DNA of 64,000 nt from Paenibacillus woosongensis. GTDB lineage: Bacteria; Bacillota; Bacilli; Paenibacillales; Paenibacillaceae. The translations under genes and the position numbers were made by a program. The notes beneath the pieces were generated by a model that did not search any database, was not told where the DNA came from, and saw only the letters and a program-made list of their open reading frames with translations. The stretch's first letter is position 1. Each line of letters begins with the position of its first letter. The stretch is taken from assembly GCF_009725165.1 (NCBI RefSeq), contig NZ_WNZW01000008.1, positions 1 through 64,000 of the forward strand. Reading direction: 5' to 3'. Positions 11,701-20,403 of this stretch are shown here, piece after piece.

Positions 11701-12867
11701 TTATTGATCATTCGAATTTGTGAACTTTCTGTGAAAATCCTCTGGACGATGATCAATTACACCGAAATGGTGATATATCGCATTGACAATTCTTTCAGAG
11801 GCTCTTCCATCCCCGTAAGGATTTGCCGCCCGGCTCATGGATTCATAAAGCGAAACGTCCGTCAACAGCGCCTTGATCCGTTCATAGACCATCTCCTCAT
11901 CCGTACCGACAAGTTCAAGCGTCCCTGCCTCAATCCCTTCCGGGCGCTCCGTCGTATCGCGGAGCACAAGCACTGGGACGCCAAAGGAAGGAGCCTCCTC
12001 CTGCATACCGCCCGAATCCGTTACGATCAGATGAGTATGCGGATAAATGTTGTGGAAATCCACAACGTCAAGAGGCTCGATCAGCTTGATGCGCGGATGG
12101 CCTCCCAGCGTGGCATGTGCCGGTTCTCTAACCGGAGGGCTAGGATGCACCGGGTAGACGATGGCCACATCCTCGAACTCATCAGCAATGCGCTTTACAG
12201 CACGGAAAATGTTCATATGCGGCTCGCCTTGCGATTCCCGGCGGTGAGCCGTCATAAGAATCAGCCGTTTGCCGGCAGCAAAGTCCAGCGCTGAGTTCCA
12301 GTAATTAGGCTGTACTGTATATTGAAACACATCCGTTATCGTGTTGCCTGTGATATATATACTTGACTCCGGCTTATTTTCCTTGCGCAAGTTGTTGGCT
12401 GACCACTCGGTCGGTGCAAAATGCAAATCCGCCAGAACCCCTGTTAATTGGCGGTTCATCTCCTCGGGATATGGCGACCATTTATTCCAAGTGCGCAGTC
12501 CAGCCTCGACATGCCCGATTTTAATACCCTGCAGAAACGCCGCATAGCTGGCCAAAAAGGTAGTCAGGGTATCCCCATGGACAAGCACGATATCCGGCTT
12601 CGCTTCGCGCAGAACGCTCTCCAGGCCGCCCAGGACCCGGATCGTGATTTCATTCAGGGTCTGGTTCGGCTTCATGACATCCAGGTCATAGTCCGGAACG
12701 ATTTTGAACACCTCGAGCACCTGATCCAGCATCTCGCGATGCTGTGCCGTAACGCAGACCACCGATTCGATATGCTCCTTATGCTTCTGCAGCTCAAGAA
12801 TTAACGGGGCCATCTTGATCGCTTCAGGCCTGACGCCAAAAATAGTCATTACCTTAATTTTAGACAT
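11701..12867 (-). CDS. mnaA: UDP-N-acetylglucosamine 2-epimerase (non-hydrolysing)
   Basis: Interconverts UDP-GlcNAc and UDP-ManNAc, supplying ManNAc for teichoic acid linkage units and other wall polymers. It has 388 residues. Family motifs are intact: FGVRPEAIKMAPL at the N-terminus, VHGDTLTT, HVEAGLRTW, TAHRRES, and the nucleotide-binding block TDSGGMQEEAPSFGVPVLVLRDTTERPEG. It lies between upp and the atp operon, as in Bacillus relatives. I see no terminator between it and the atp promoter. Confidence 0.95.
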   Translation of the reverse strand: MSKIKVMTIFGVRPEAIKMAPLILELQKHKEHIESVVCVTAQHREMLDQVLEVFKIVPDYDLDVMKPNQTLNEITIRVLGGLESVLREAKPDIVLVHGDTLTTFLASYAAFLQGIKIGHVEAGLRTWNKWSPYPEEMNRQLTGVLADLHFAPTEWSANNLRKENKPESSIYITGNTITDVFQYTVQPNYWNSALDFAAGKRLILMTAHRRESQGEPHMNIFRAVKRIADEFEDVAIVYPVHPSPPVREPAHATLGGHPRIKLIEPLDVVDFHNIYPHTHLIVTDSGGMQEEAPSFGVPVLVLRDTTERPEGIEAGTLELVGTDEEMVYERIKALLTDVSLYESMSRAANPYGDGRASERIVNAIYHHFGVIDHRPEDFHRKFTNSNDQ

Positions 12868-12911
12868 GATTATTCCTTTCCTTAATTAATACCGCATCGT
12901 CCGCGGGTACT

Positions 12912-13541
12912 TTATTTTGTTCCATAGAGCCGGTCGCCCGCATCTCCCAATCCCGGAACGATGTAGCCATGCTCATCCAGGCGTTCATCCAGCGCAGCAA
13001 CATAAATATCCACGTCAGGGTGAGCTTCCTGAACGGCTTGTACACCTTCAGGCGCCGCAATCAGGTTCATCATTTTAATTTGCGTACAGCCGCGCTTCTT
13101 CAGCACATCGATCGCGGCGATCGCCGATCCGCCCGTAGCCAGCATCGGGTCGATCACAATAAGCTCGCGCTCCTGAACGTCTGTCGGCAGCTTTACATAA
13201 TATTCGACAGGCTGCAGGGTCTGCGGATCGCGGAACAATCCCACATGGCCTACCTTAGCTGCAGGAAGCAGCTTCAGCACGCCATCAAGCATGCCTAGGC
13301 CCGCGCGAAGAATAGGAATCAATCCGAGCATCCGTCCGGAGATCACTTTAGCCTCAGCCTCGCATACAGGCGTCTGCACCGTAATCGACTCCAACGGAAC
13401 TTCTCTCGTAATCTCATAAGCCATCAGCGTGGCCACTTCATCCACCAATTCGCGGAAATCCTTCGTGTTCGTTTGCATGTCTCGAATAAAAGTCAGTTTG
13501 TGTTGAATCAAAGGGTGATCACATACCACCAGTTTTCCCAT
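12912..13541 (-). CDS. upp: uracil phosphoribosyltransferase
   Basis: Salvages uracil with PRPP to UMP. The 209-residue protein starts [21 protein letters not shown]. The PRPP loop is [17 protein letters not shown] and the C-terminal uracil-binding end contains [18 protein letters not shown] 13541 is chosen because GGAGGG lies 7 bases before it; a frame start 12 codons upstream is not supported. The leader contains three 20-bp direct repeats, and the glyA terminator upstream indicates its own promoter. Confidence 0.96.
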   Translation of the reverse strand: MGKLVVCDHPLIQHKLTFIRDMQTNTKDFRELVDEVATLMAYEITREVPLESITVQTPVCEAEAKVISGRMLGLIPILRAGLGMLDGVLKLLPAAKVGHVGLFRDPQTLQPVEYYVKLPTDVQERELIVIDPMLATGGSAIAAIDVLKKRGCTQIKMMNLIAAPEGVQAVQEAHPDVDIYVAALDERLDEHGYIVPGLGDAGDRLYGTK

Positions 13542-13574
13542 TATTTGTCCCTCCGGTTTATAGCTGAGTCTTCT

Positions 13575-13634
13575 CATCAGATGACAATCTCTAGCATCAA
13601 ATGACGATCCTTTACATCAAATGATGCACAAATC
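13575..13634. repeat. three 20-bp direct repeats in the upp leader region
   Basis: Three consecutive copies begin at 13575, 13595 and 13615 on the plus strand. They share CATCARATGA, followed by a more variable second half. The copies are exactly 20 bp apart, about two helical turns, and lie 34-93 bases upstream of the upp start. Confidence 0.65.
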
Positions 13635-13764
13635 CTGTTTATTATATCACTGTCTTTTTCCGATTGCTACGAACTGTATCAACCTGACTTCCGCCTTGCA
13701 TCTAATGGCCTAATGAAATTAATTTACCGGCTTACTTTTATGAAGTCAGCCCCTCTTTAATTCT

Positions 13765-13805
13765 ATAAAAAAAGGGCGTCCCTTACCTTCAGGTATCGGG
13801 ACGCC
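13765..13805 (-). terminator. rho-independent terminator of glyA
   Basis: Stem GGCGTCCC/GGGACGCC, with an inner loop that can extend the hairpin. On the minus strand it is followed by seven T. It lies 40 bases past the glyA stop. Confidence 0.9.
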
Positions 13806-13844
13806 ACTCGTCATTCATGCTTTGGCTTGCTTCTTGAGCCTCAA

Positions 13845-15095
13845 TTATTCGTAACGCAGCTCAGGGTACAGCGGGAATTGATCCGTTAACGCGCTAACCT
13901 CTTTGCGGGCTTGATCCAAGACAGACTCGTCCTTGGAGTTTTTAAGAACGTTGGCAATAATTTGTCCGATTGTTTTCATCGCCGCTTCATCCATGCCGCG
14001 GGAGGTAGCCGCAGGCGTACCGATGCGGATCCCGCTGGTGACGAACGGGCTGGTAGGATCAAATGGAATAGCATTTTTGTTCACAGTAATGCCGATGGAA
14101 TCAAGCACATGCTCTGCGTCCTTGCCCGTGATGTTCAGATTGCGGGTATCGATCAGCATCAGATGGTTGTCCGTACCGCCGGACACCAGATTGAGTCCTT
14201 CGCCAACCAGCGTTTCAGCCAATGCTTTCGCATTCTTGACGACGTTCTCTGCATAGGTCTTGAACGATGGCTGCAGAGCCTCGCCCAAGGCAACCGCTTT
14301 GGAAGCAATAACATGCATGAGCGGACCGCCTTGCGTGCCCGGGAATACTGCTTTATCGATCGCCGCTGCCCAAGGCTTGCGGCAGAGGATCATGCCGCCG
14401 CGCGGACCGCGAAGCGTCTTGTGCGTCGTTGTCGTCACAAAATGCGCATGAGGAACCGGATTTGGATGAAGACCAGCAGCAACCAGGCCCGCGATATGAG
14501 CCATGTCTACCATAAAGAGCGCGCCGACATCATTGGCAATGGAAGCCAGTTTCTCGAAGTCAATGATGCGCGGATAAGCGCTGGCTCCAGCTACGATCAG
14601 GCGAGGGCGGTGTTTGAAAGCCGCTTTGCGCACTTCATCATAATCGATAAGGAATGTATCTTCTTGTACGCCGTAAGCTACAAAGTTATAAAGCAGACCA
14701 GAGGCATTAACCGGGCTTCCGTGCGTCAAGTGTCCGCCATGAGCCAGGTTCATGCCCAAAACCGTATCCCCAGGGTTGAGCGCAGCCAGATATACCGCAA
14801 GGTTCGCTTGGGCACCGGAGTGAGGCTGAACGTTGGCATGCTCTGCTCCAAACAATTCCTTGGCGCGGTCACGGGCGATGTCCTCTACGATATCCACGTG
14901 TTCGCAGCCGCCATAATAGCGTTTGCCTGGATATCCTTCCGCGTATTTGTTCGTCAGCACGGAACCCATAGCTTCGATAACCGCTTCGCTGACAATGTTC
15001 TCGGAAGCAATCAGTTCGATGTTGTTCCGTTGGCGCTTAAGCTCCAGATTCATCGCTTCCAGTACTGCAGGGTCTTGTTTTTTCAATTGATCCAT
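13845..15095 (-). CDS. glyA: serine hydroxymethyltransferase
   Basis: A PLP enzyme converting serine plus tetrahydrofolate to glycine plus 5,10-methylene-THF, the main one-carbon source. It has 416 residues, the usual length. The PLP-binding Lys lies in [14 protein letters not shown]. The N-terminal LIASENIVS and [14 protein letters not shown] motifs are intact. AAGGAGG precedes the ATG. It follows ywlG, as in Bacillus. Confidence 0.97.
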   Translation of the reverse strand: MDQLKKQDPAVLEAMNLELKRQRNNIELIASENIVSEAVIEAMGSVLTNKYAEGYPGKRYYGGCEHVDIVEDIARDRAKELFGAEHANVQPHSGAQANLAVYLAALNPGDTVLGMNLAHGGHLTHGSPVNASGLLYNFVAYGVQEDTFLIDYDEVRKAAFKHRPRLIVAGASAYPRIIDFEKLASIANDVGALFMVDMAHIAGLVAAGLHPNPVPHAHFVTTTTHKTLRGPRGGMILCRKPWAAAIDKAVFPGTQGGPLMHVIASKAVALGEALQPSFKTYAENVVKNAKALAETLVGEGLNLVSGGTDNHLMLIDTRNLNITGKDAEHVLDSIGITVNKNAIPFDPTSPFVTSGIRIGTPAATSRGMDEAAMKTIGQIIANVLKNSKDESVLDQARKEVSALTDQFPLYPELRYE

Positions 15096-15151
15096 TGTCC
15101 AAAATCCTCCTTATATTAAAAAATAATAAATTTGTGATGACACTCCAAACA

Positions 15152-15739
15152 TCAATCGCACAGATGCGAATCCTGCACCTCCGGCAGCTGATAGACCGCC
15201 CGTTCCCCGCCGATCAGTTTCGGCCGCGTCCAAGCTGCGGTCACCCTGGCCTCCCCGATATACCGCCTCGCTGGGCGATAAGGAACAGCTACGCGCTTTA
15301 GATGCATGCCGATCAGCGTCTCGCCGACATCCAGGCCGCCATGAGCCTGAACGCTCTCTGCCAGGCAGGGCTGCTTCAGCTGGCGGTATGCCGCAGCTGC
15401 CATTGAACCGCCTGCCTTCGGCACAGGCACAGCCGCAACTTCAGTTAAACCCAGCCGCTCCAGCACAGAACGCTCCATGACCAGTGCCCGGTTCAAATGC
15501 TCGCAGCATTGAAAGGCTATTTCAAAGCCATGCTTGCTCTGCACTTCGGCAAATCCGGCATACAATTCAGCGGCTATATTCTCTGCGCCAGCCGTACCGA
15601 TCCGTTGCCCCGCCACCTCGCTTGTACTAGCTCCGATGACAACCAGATGCCCGGATCCGAGGGAAGCTGCGGAGACCAGTTCCTCCAACACCTCGGCCGC
15701 TTGCTCGCGAAGCGATTGCTCCGTTCGTTCTATATCCAT
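15152..15739 (-). CDS. ywlG: YwlG family (DUF436/TIGR01440) protein
   Basis: A conserved protein of unknown role, about 195 residues. Recognisable blocks are VVIGASTSEVAGQRIGTAG, FQCCEHLNRALVMER and VQAHGGLDVGETLIGMHLKRVAVP. It is cytoplasmic, with no signal or membrane segment. ATG 15739 has GGGTGG spaced 8 bases and is preferred over GTG 15751. The promoter directly upstream overlaps a perfect 18-bp palindrome, suggesting control by a repressor. The neighbour rpiB, found beside it in Bacillus, is absent here. Confidence 0.85.
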   Translation of the reverse strand: MDIERTEQSLREQAAEVLEELVSAASLGSGHLVVIGASTSEVAGQRIGTAGAENIAAELYAGFAEVQSKHGFEIAFQCCEHLNRALVMERSVLERLGLTEVAAVPVPKAGGSMAAAAYRQLKQPCLAESVQAHGGLDVGETLIGMHLKRVAVPYRPARRYIGEARVTAAWTRPKLIGGERAVYQLPEVQDSHLCD

Positions 15740-15756
15740 TATCGTATCCACCCTTC

Positions 15757-15780
15757 ATAGACAAGCTTGTCTATATTATA
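15757..15780 (-). promoter_or_regulatory. -10 box with an 18-bp palindromic operator candidate
   Basis: The perfect palindrome ATAGACAAGCTTGTCTAT (15757-15774) lies directly downstream of a minus-strand TATAAT (15780-15775). It therefore covers the predicted transcription start of ywlG. The -35 region is poor. Its size and symmetry resemble TetR-type operators; no cognate regulator is in the window. Confidence 0.6.
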
Positions 15781-15833
15781 CCTAATAATTAAGAGGGATA
15801 GTGACGGCGGCGGTGCAGCGAATTGTCTGAAAT

Positions 15834-15874
15834 GACGAAAAAGAGCATGACGCAGCAGATGCGTCGTGCTCTTT
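15834..15874 (-). terminator. rho-independent terminator of ywlE
   Basis: A 15-bp stem AAAGAGCAYGACGCA with one G-T pair and a 5-base loop, followed on the minus strand by a short T run. It lies about 140 bases past the ywlE stop. Confidence 0.8.
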
Positions 15875-16013
15875 GCCCAGGCGACCGGCCGTATATTCCG
15901 ATGCTCCATTGTGGTTTGATCCACTATCGTCGCCAGTTACATCGGATCCATTTCCATTCCACTTAAGAATAAAACATGCGCGTCACAATTGCAACCCGCT
16001 TTTTGCCTTTTCA

Positions 16014-16598
16014 TTAACGTAAACGCTCTCTCTCGAGCTTCGCAATGAGCTTCTCCAAGGCGGCACTGATTTCTTGGGCCGTAAGGTTATAATCCTCACG
16101 ACTGCCTCCGAATGGATCAGAAATGTCGTACCGCGGCATCCGCTGCAGCAGCTCGCGAATCCGCTGTTCCTTAGCCTCTTCCAAAGCTTGGCCCAGCGCG
16201 CGGCTCAGTTCAAGATCAGCGATCAACTGGTTAAGCTCGGCCTGCTCAGCCAGAACAACCTCATCATCCTCGACATATTCCTTCAACGTATAAATTTTAT
16301 CCGCCTTCTCTGGGAAAGCGGCTATCGCCTGCTGCTTATGCCCCCCAGTCAGCGTAAGTATAAGATCGGCCCACTCGATCAATTCGGCATGAAGCGGGGT
16401 TGATGTGATCTGGTCATGGATTCCCTGATCCTTCAGCACGCCTTCGGCATGCCGGGAGATCGGCAGCCCCGCCACAGCGGCCACGCCCGCCGAAGCAACC
16501 TCCGCATCGATTCCCCGCTCCCGCGCCAGCTTGCGGAATATTCCTTCCGCCATCGGACTGCGGCAAGTGTTGCCGGTGCATACAAACAATATTCGCAA
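16014..16598 (-). CDS. ywlE: protein-arginine phosphatase (low-molecular-weight PTP fold)
   Basis: The loop VCTGNTCRSPM at residues 6-16 has the nucleophile Cys7, Arg13 and Thr11. In B. subtilis YwlE, Thr at this position favours phospho-arginine over phospho-tyrosine, so it probably reverses McsB arginine phosphorylation. The general acid Asp is in DISDPFGGSREDY. At 194 residues it is about 40 longer than B. subtilis YwlE. The extra length appears to be a charged, Glu/Leu-rich segment at about residues 110-150 (EEAKEQRIRELLQR region). The synteny ywlC-mntP-ywlE-ywlG supports the call. Confidence 0.88.
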   Translation of the reverse strand: MRILFVCTGNTCRSPMAEGIFRKLARERGIDAEVASAGVAAVAGLPISRHAEGVLKDQGIHDQITSTPLHAELIEWADLILTLTGGHKQQAIAAFPEKADKIYTLKEYVEDDEVVLAEQAELNQLIADLELSRALGQALEEAKEQRIRELLQRMPRYDISDPFGGSREDYNLTAQEISAALEKLIAKLERERLR

Positions 16599-16647
16599 GC
16601 CTGTTCACCTCCAGCTAATATCTGGTTGTATCTTATGTGACATTGTA

Positions 16648-17208
16648 TCAAAAGATGAAAATTAGTCCAAACGCAAGCAAAATGGCGCCGCCGGCAGCCT
16701 CCCCATATTCACCCAGCCGGCTCCCTACACCCCGGCCGAGCAGCAGACCCATGATCGACATGATCCCGCCAAACATAGCAAAAGCAATGACCGTCAGCAG
16801 CAGGTCGCTATGGAACATGCCCAGGGATACTCCTACAGAAAAGGAGTCCACGCTCACGCTTAGCGAAAACAGCAATACGCCAAAAAATGAACGGGTATCC
16901 ACGAGCCGCTCATTGCCGCCAAAAAATGAGTTCCATATCATATGCCCCCCTAGGAGCACAAGCAAGCTGCCGGATACGTACTTGGACAGCCCTCCCAGCA
17001 ATTCCCCCGCATATTGCCCGGCAACAATGCCCAGCAGCGGCATCAAAAAGTGGAACAAAGCAACCAGCAAGCTGATCCGGAATATTTCCATGCTCCTTAC
17101 GCCGCGCATACCTATACCGACTCCCAGGGAAAAGGCGTCCATTCCCAAAGCTGCGGCCATTAAAGCTATCGTTAACAATTCACCCAGCCGCTCGAATACT
17201 ACAGCCAT
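16648..17208 (-). CDS. mntP: manganese efflux pump
   Basis: Exports Mn2+. About 186 residues, six membrane helices in two repeats, with the family acidic motif ALGMDAFSLGVGIGM in the first half and its counterpart SVSVDSFSVGVSLGM in the second; the Asp residues are needed for metal transport in MntP. ATG 17208 has GGGAG spaced 9 bases and is preferred over a start 14 codons upstream. I looked for a yybP-ykoY Mn riboswitch upstream and did not see one. Confidence 0.93.
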   Translation of the reverse strand: MAVVFERLGELLTIALMAAALGMDAFSLGVGIGMRGVRSMEIFRISLLVALFHFLMPLLGIVAGQYAGELLGGLSKYVSGSLLVLLGGHMIWNSFFGGNERLVDTRSFFGVLLFSLSVSVDSFSVGVSLGMFHSDLLLTVIAFAMFGGIMSIMGLLLGRGVGSRLGEYGEAAGGAILLAFGLIFIF

Positions 17209-17310
17209 AACGCCACACTCCCATGTCCGAGGATGGTTTTGTACAACCATATGCGAACAAAGGGTGGTTCATGACAAGCTTTTGGCCGTTGCCCTGCAGC
17301 CTATCCTTGG

Positions 17311-18165
17311 CTACTCACCGAATAAATCAAGCTGGGAAGGCGGCAGCTCCGCCGGCTCCATCCCGAGAATCTCCATCATCTCCCGGGCGTTCGAAGCCGC
17401 ATCGCCGCCGGAGTTATTATTAAAAATCATGCAGATTTCCTTCGCACCCCGCGACTCCAGCACGCGAAGCATATTCCGCCATTCCGTCAATTCCTCTCGA
17501 TTATAGCGGTACAAATAACGGATCTCCCTCCAATTGGGCGCACCGCTTTGCGTCCAGCCGGCGGTATTCCTGCCATGGAGCCGGACGATCGTCAACCGCT
17601 CGTCCGTTGGTTCAAGCACCGTAGGCACCGAGCCCAGGCCCACTTGAGGCTCGTCGCAGACGATATGAATCCAGCCTTCCTCACGCATAAAGTCCAGCGT
17701 TCGCTCGCGCATTCCCTCGGCAAACCAGCTCTGGTGCCTGAACTCAAGCGCTAACGGCAGCTGCCCCATCCATTTTCTGACCGCCCGCAGCTGCCGGACA
17801 TGATCGGGATTGCAGTCGAACCAAGGCGGGAACTGGAACATCACCGCACGAAGACGTCCAGATTCCACGACCGGCTCGATCGAATCCAGATAAGCCTGGA
17901 ACATGGGCCCAGGCCCCTCGAACGGAACCTTTCCCCGGGCGTGCCCGGTCATGCCTTGATAGGCCTTGAGAATAAAAGTAAACGAAGGCGGCGTCATCTC
18001 CAGCCAGCGAGAATACGTATCCCTGCCCAAAACAGCGTAAAACGAGCTGTCGACTTCCACAACGGGAAAATGACGGGCGTACCATCCCAGCTTCTGCTTG
18101 GACGGAGTGCCGGGCGGATACAGATCGTCATGATCTCCCCACCCGGTAAGCCCGATAGATATCAT
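17311..18165 (-). CDS. DUF72 (YecE-like) TIM-barrel protein
   Basis: A 284-residue cytoplasmic protein. DUF72 hallmarks are the N-terminal IGLTGWGDHDDLYPPGTPSKQKLGWYARHFPVVEVDSSFY, the central LALEFRHQSWF, and the C-terminal EICMIFNNNSGGDAASNA. The molecular function of the family is not established. It sits between sua5 and mntP with short gaps and is likely co-transcribed. It is not part of this cluster in B. subtilis. Confidence 0.85.
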   Translation of the reverse strand: MISIGLTGWGDHDDLYPPGTPSKQKLGWYARHFPVVEVDSSFYAVLGRDTYSRWLEMTPPSFTFILKAYQGMTGHARGKVPFEGPGPMFQAYLDSIEPVVESGRLRAVMFQFPPWFDCNPDHVRQLRAVRKWMGQLPLALEFRHQSWFAEGMRERTLDFMREEGWIHIVCDEPQVGLGSVPTVLEPTDERLTIVRLHGRNTAGWTQSGAPNWREIRYLYRYNREELTEWRNMLRVLESRGAKEICMIFNNNSGGDAASNAREMMEILGMEPAELPPSQLDLFGE

Positions 18166-18194
18166 ACGGCTTCACCGCCTTTCGTCAGTATTCC

Positions 18195-19409
18195 TTATAC
18201 ATCTATTACGTCATGCCCCGCCGCTTTAAGCAGGCGGTTCATGACGGCGGCGCCGAGGCCGTCCTCGGGGCAGGCCTCGGCCAGCATGTACGTGACGCCG
18301 CGCTCGTCGAAGCGGCGGAGCGCCGCGTAGAGACGGTGCGCAGCCGTCTCCAGCGCATGGACGCTGCCGAGCGAGAGCACGCAGTCGGCGCGGAAGTAAG
18401 GGAGGTGCTCGTCGAACGCGAGCACACCCGTCACTTCCCCGCGCCGCGCGGCCGCCTCGAGCTCGGCGGCAATCCGGGCCGCCACAGCTTCAGCGGCGGC
18501 CCCTCGCACGATGCGCAGCGTTCCGCGCGGCGCATAGTGCGTGTACTTCATTCCCGGCGACTTCGGTGCCGGGATGTCCTGGGCCCCGCCCGCCTCCCGC
18601 AGGGCGGGGTCCAGGGTCACGCCGCCCGGGGCGACGCGGGCGAGCTGCTCGGCCGTGATCCCGCCGGGGCGGAGCACGGTGACGGTGCCGTCAGCGCCGG
18701 CCTCCACCACCGTCGACTCCACGCCCACCCCCGTGGGCCCGCCGTCGACGATGCCGTCGATCACGCCGGCCAGATCCTCGCCCACATGCTGCGCCAGCGT
18801 GGGGCTCGGCCGCCCCGACCGGTTGGCGCTGGGCGCCGCCACCGGGCACCCCGCTGCGGCAATCAGCCGCAGCGCCACATCGTGGGCCGGCATACGCACG
18901 GCCACGGTGGGCAGTCCCGCCGTCACGCGCGGCGAGACGGCGCCGGGAGCCGCTGGCAGCACCAGCGTCAGCGGCCCCGGCCAGTAAGCCTCCATGAGCG
19001 CGCGCGCCGTCTCGTTCACCTCGGTAACGAGACCGTCCAGCTGCTTCACGTCGGCGATATGCACGATCAGCGGGTTGTCAGATGGCCGCCCTTTGGCGGC
19101 AAAAATCAACTCCACCGCTGCCGTGCTCCGGGCATCCGCGCCGAGGCCGTACACCGTCTCGGTCGGAAAGGCCACCGTTCCTCCTGCCGCCAGCACCGCT
19201 GCTGCCTCCGCGATCGCTTTTTCACCGTCCGATCCTTTGGCGTCCCACCATTGCGTCCGCTCTCCACCGGCTGCATTCGTACCCTGCGGCCGAATCCCTG
19301 GCTCCAGCTCCCGTTCCCCAGACCGCTTGTCACGCGTAGAACCTTCGCCTCGCAGCTCCATTATTCCGCTTTCCTCCATCGATTCCTTGACCTGATCCTT
19401 ATCGTTCAT
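18195..19409 (-). CDS. L-threonylcarbamoyladenylate synthase (Sua5 type)
   Basis: Makes threonylcarbamoyl-AMP from Thr, bicarbonate and ATP for the t6A37 tRNA modification. The YrdC-like domain spans about residues 62-250 (FPTETVYGLGADA, AKGRPSDNPLIVHI, PSANRSGRPSPT). A C-terminal Sua5 domain follows. The 404 residues include an N-terminal extension of about 58 charged, probably disordered residues. An internal ATG at residue 17 preceded by GGAGG could be the true start. The middle of the gene is strikingly GC-rich compared with its neighbours. It corresponds to B. subtilis ywlC by synteny. Confidence 0.92.
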   Translation of the reverse strand: MNDKDQVKESMEESGIMELRGEGSTRDKRSGERELEPGIRPQGTNAAGGERTQWWDAKGSDGEKAIAEAAAVLAAGGTVAFPTETVYGLGADARSTAAVELIFAAKGRPSDNPLIVHIADVKQLDGLVTEVNETARALMEAYWPGPLTLVLPAAPGAVSPRVTAGLPTVAVRMPAHDVALRLIAAAGCPVAAPSANRSGRPSPTLAQHVGEDLAGVIDGIVDGGPTGVGVESTVVEAGADGTVTVLRPGGITAEQLARVAPGGVTLDPALREAGGAQDIPAPKSPGMKYTHYAPRGTLRIVRGAAAEAVAARIAAELEAAARRGEVTGVLAFDEHLPYFRADCVLSLGSVHALETAAHRLYAALRRFDERGVTYMLAEACPEDGLGAAVMNRLLKAAGHDVIDV

Positions 19410-19469
19410 GGCGTATCCACTCTAACTTTCATCTATAGTTGTAATTATTATAACCCAACCCGCCCAGCG

Positions 19470-19533
19470 CAAAAAGCTTGTCCGCCTCCATAACCCTATC
19501 CGCCCGGTTATACGCTTGGCATGACAAGCCTTC
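19470..19533 (-). terminator. possible terminator after spoIIR
   Basis: Minus strand: GCTTGTC pairs with GACAAGC across a long loop that itself contains ATAACC/GGTTAT. The outer stem is followed by TTTTTG. The long loop makes this less certain than the other terminators. Confidence 0.45.
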
Positions 19534-19544
19534 TTTTCAATCGC

Positions 19545-20285
19545 TTATTTAAACAAGCCCACAATCCAATCCCACAGTCCCGACAGCATATCCCACAGGA
19601 AAAAACGAACCTCCGCCTTCTCCTGCTGCACCGGCACATGCGTCTGCCCTGCTTCGTCCATATCGCCCGAACCTGGAGCGTTAGCTAGATCGGCGGCGCC
19701 TGCCGCAACTGCGCTCCCCGATGCCGGGGCCTTAGTTGGAAGATCAGCCTCAGCCTCGCTCCTGCCTTTCGCCAGCGCCTCCCCGCTCCCAGCGTCGATG
19801 AAGCAAAGCGGCGGAAACAGCACGCACCACCAATTTTTGCCCTCGCCCTTCCCCAATGTCACGCGCAGCGCTTCATAATCCCCTGCCGGATAAACGGCTC
19901 CGCCGTACATTTTCGTCGGAAAGGGGACAACCCCCAGCTCCACTTTATAAGCATAGGCTTTACCGCTTTTTTCAAGCGTCCGCTTTACCGTGTCTTCTAC
20001 TAAATCGAGGTTGCTCTGTATGACCCGCCGAGCCTCCGCAAGGCTGACGGGAGCTTCCAGCTGCTGAACCCATCCATTCATCTGCTCAACGATCGCGTCG
20101 CGAACCTGCCGTTTGACCGCCTGATCTCCCGGCCGATCCGAATTAGCAAGGATCCTCAGCCGGATTGATTCCTCCGGTATGGAGCTGCCGAGAGCAGCGG
20201 CATCGTTTTTTTGTCCTTCCCAAGACATGAACAAAATCATTAAGCTGCAAAAAATAAGTGCGATACTGCGGAACTGCCGTCTCAT
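19545..20285 (-). CDS. spoIIR: stage II sporulation protein R
   Basis: A forespore-made signalling protein that activates SpoIIGA to process pro-sigma-E in the mother cell. It has 246 residues. An N-terminal hydrophobic segment (about 6-22) acts as an export signal. The core ESIRLRILANSDRPGDQAVKRQVRDAI and GKNWWCVLFPPLCF are family hallmarks. A low-complexity Ala/Gly/Asp insert (about 165-215) separates the core from the C-terminal FFLWDMLSGLWDWIVGLFK. A sigma-F-like promoter lies about 37 bases upstream. Confidence 0.94.
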   Translation of the reverse strand: MRRQFRSIALIFCSLMILFMSWEGQKNDAAALGSSIPEESIRLRILANSDRPGDQAVKRQVRDAIVEQMNGWVQQLEAPVSLAEARRVIQSNLDLVEDTVKRTLEKSGKAYAYKVELGVVPFPTKMYGGAVYPAGDYEALRVTLGKGEGKNWWCVLFPPLCFIDAGSGEALAKGRSEAEADLPTKAPASGSAVAAGAADLANAPGSGDMDEAGQTHVPVQQEKAEVRFFLWDMLSGLWDWIVGLFK

Positions 20286-20321
20286 TGCCGTTTCCCCCTC
20301 TACGAAACTACTGATGTCTAT

Positions 20322-20350
20322 CAGTATGTCCGTTTAAGAGAAACGTAAAC
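20322..20350 (-). promoter_or_regulatory. sigma-F-like promoter candidate of spoIIR
   Basis: Minus strand: GTTTA (20350-20346), 14-base spacer, GGACATACTG (20331-20322). This fits the sigma-F pattern GYWTA - N14-16 - GGNRANANTW with two mismatches. spoIIR is a sigma-F target in B. subtilis. Confidence 0.5.
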
Positions 20351-20403
20351 CTATCCATCTGCTAGATTAAGCTCTAATTCTACTAATCTATGGCCGCGGC
20401 AAA

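Noticed and set aside
13575-13634. CRISPR-like reading of the 20-bp repeats
   Set aside because: Only three adjacent imperfect copies with no spacers of CRISPR length and no cas genes nearby.
13911-15119. A 402-codon plus-strand frame opposite glyA
   Set aside because: It lies antisense to an unmistakable glyA, has no ribosome site and resembles no family.
17208-17310. Manganese riboswitch before mntP
   Set aside because: The 100-base gap does not show the conserved yybP-ykoY sequence or fold.
18213-19493. A 426-codon plus-strand frame opposite sua5
   Set aside because: High GC makes long antisense frames common; the product is Arg/His/Gly-rich with no domain, and the minus-strand Sua5 is clear.
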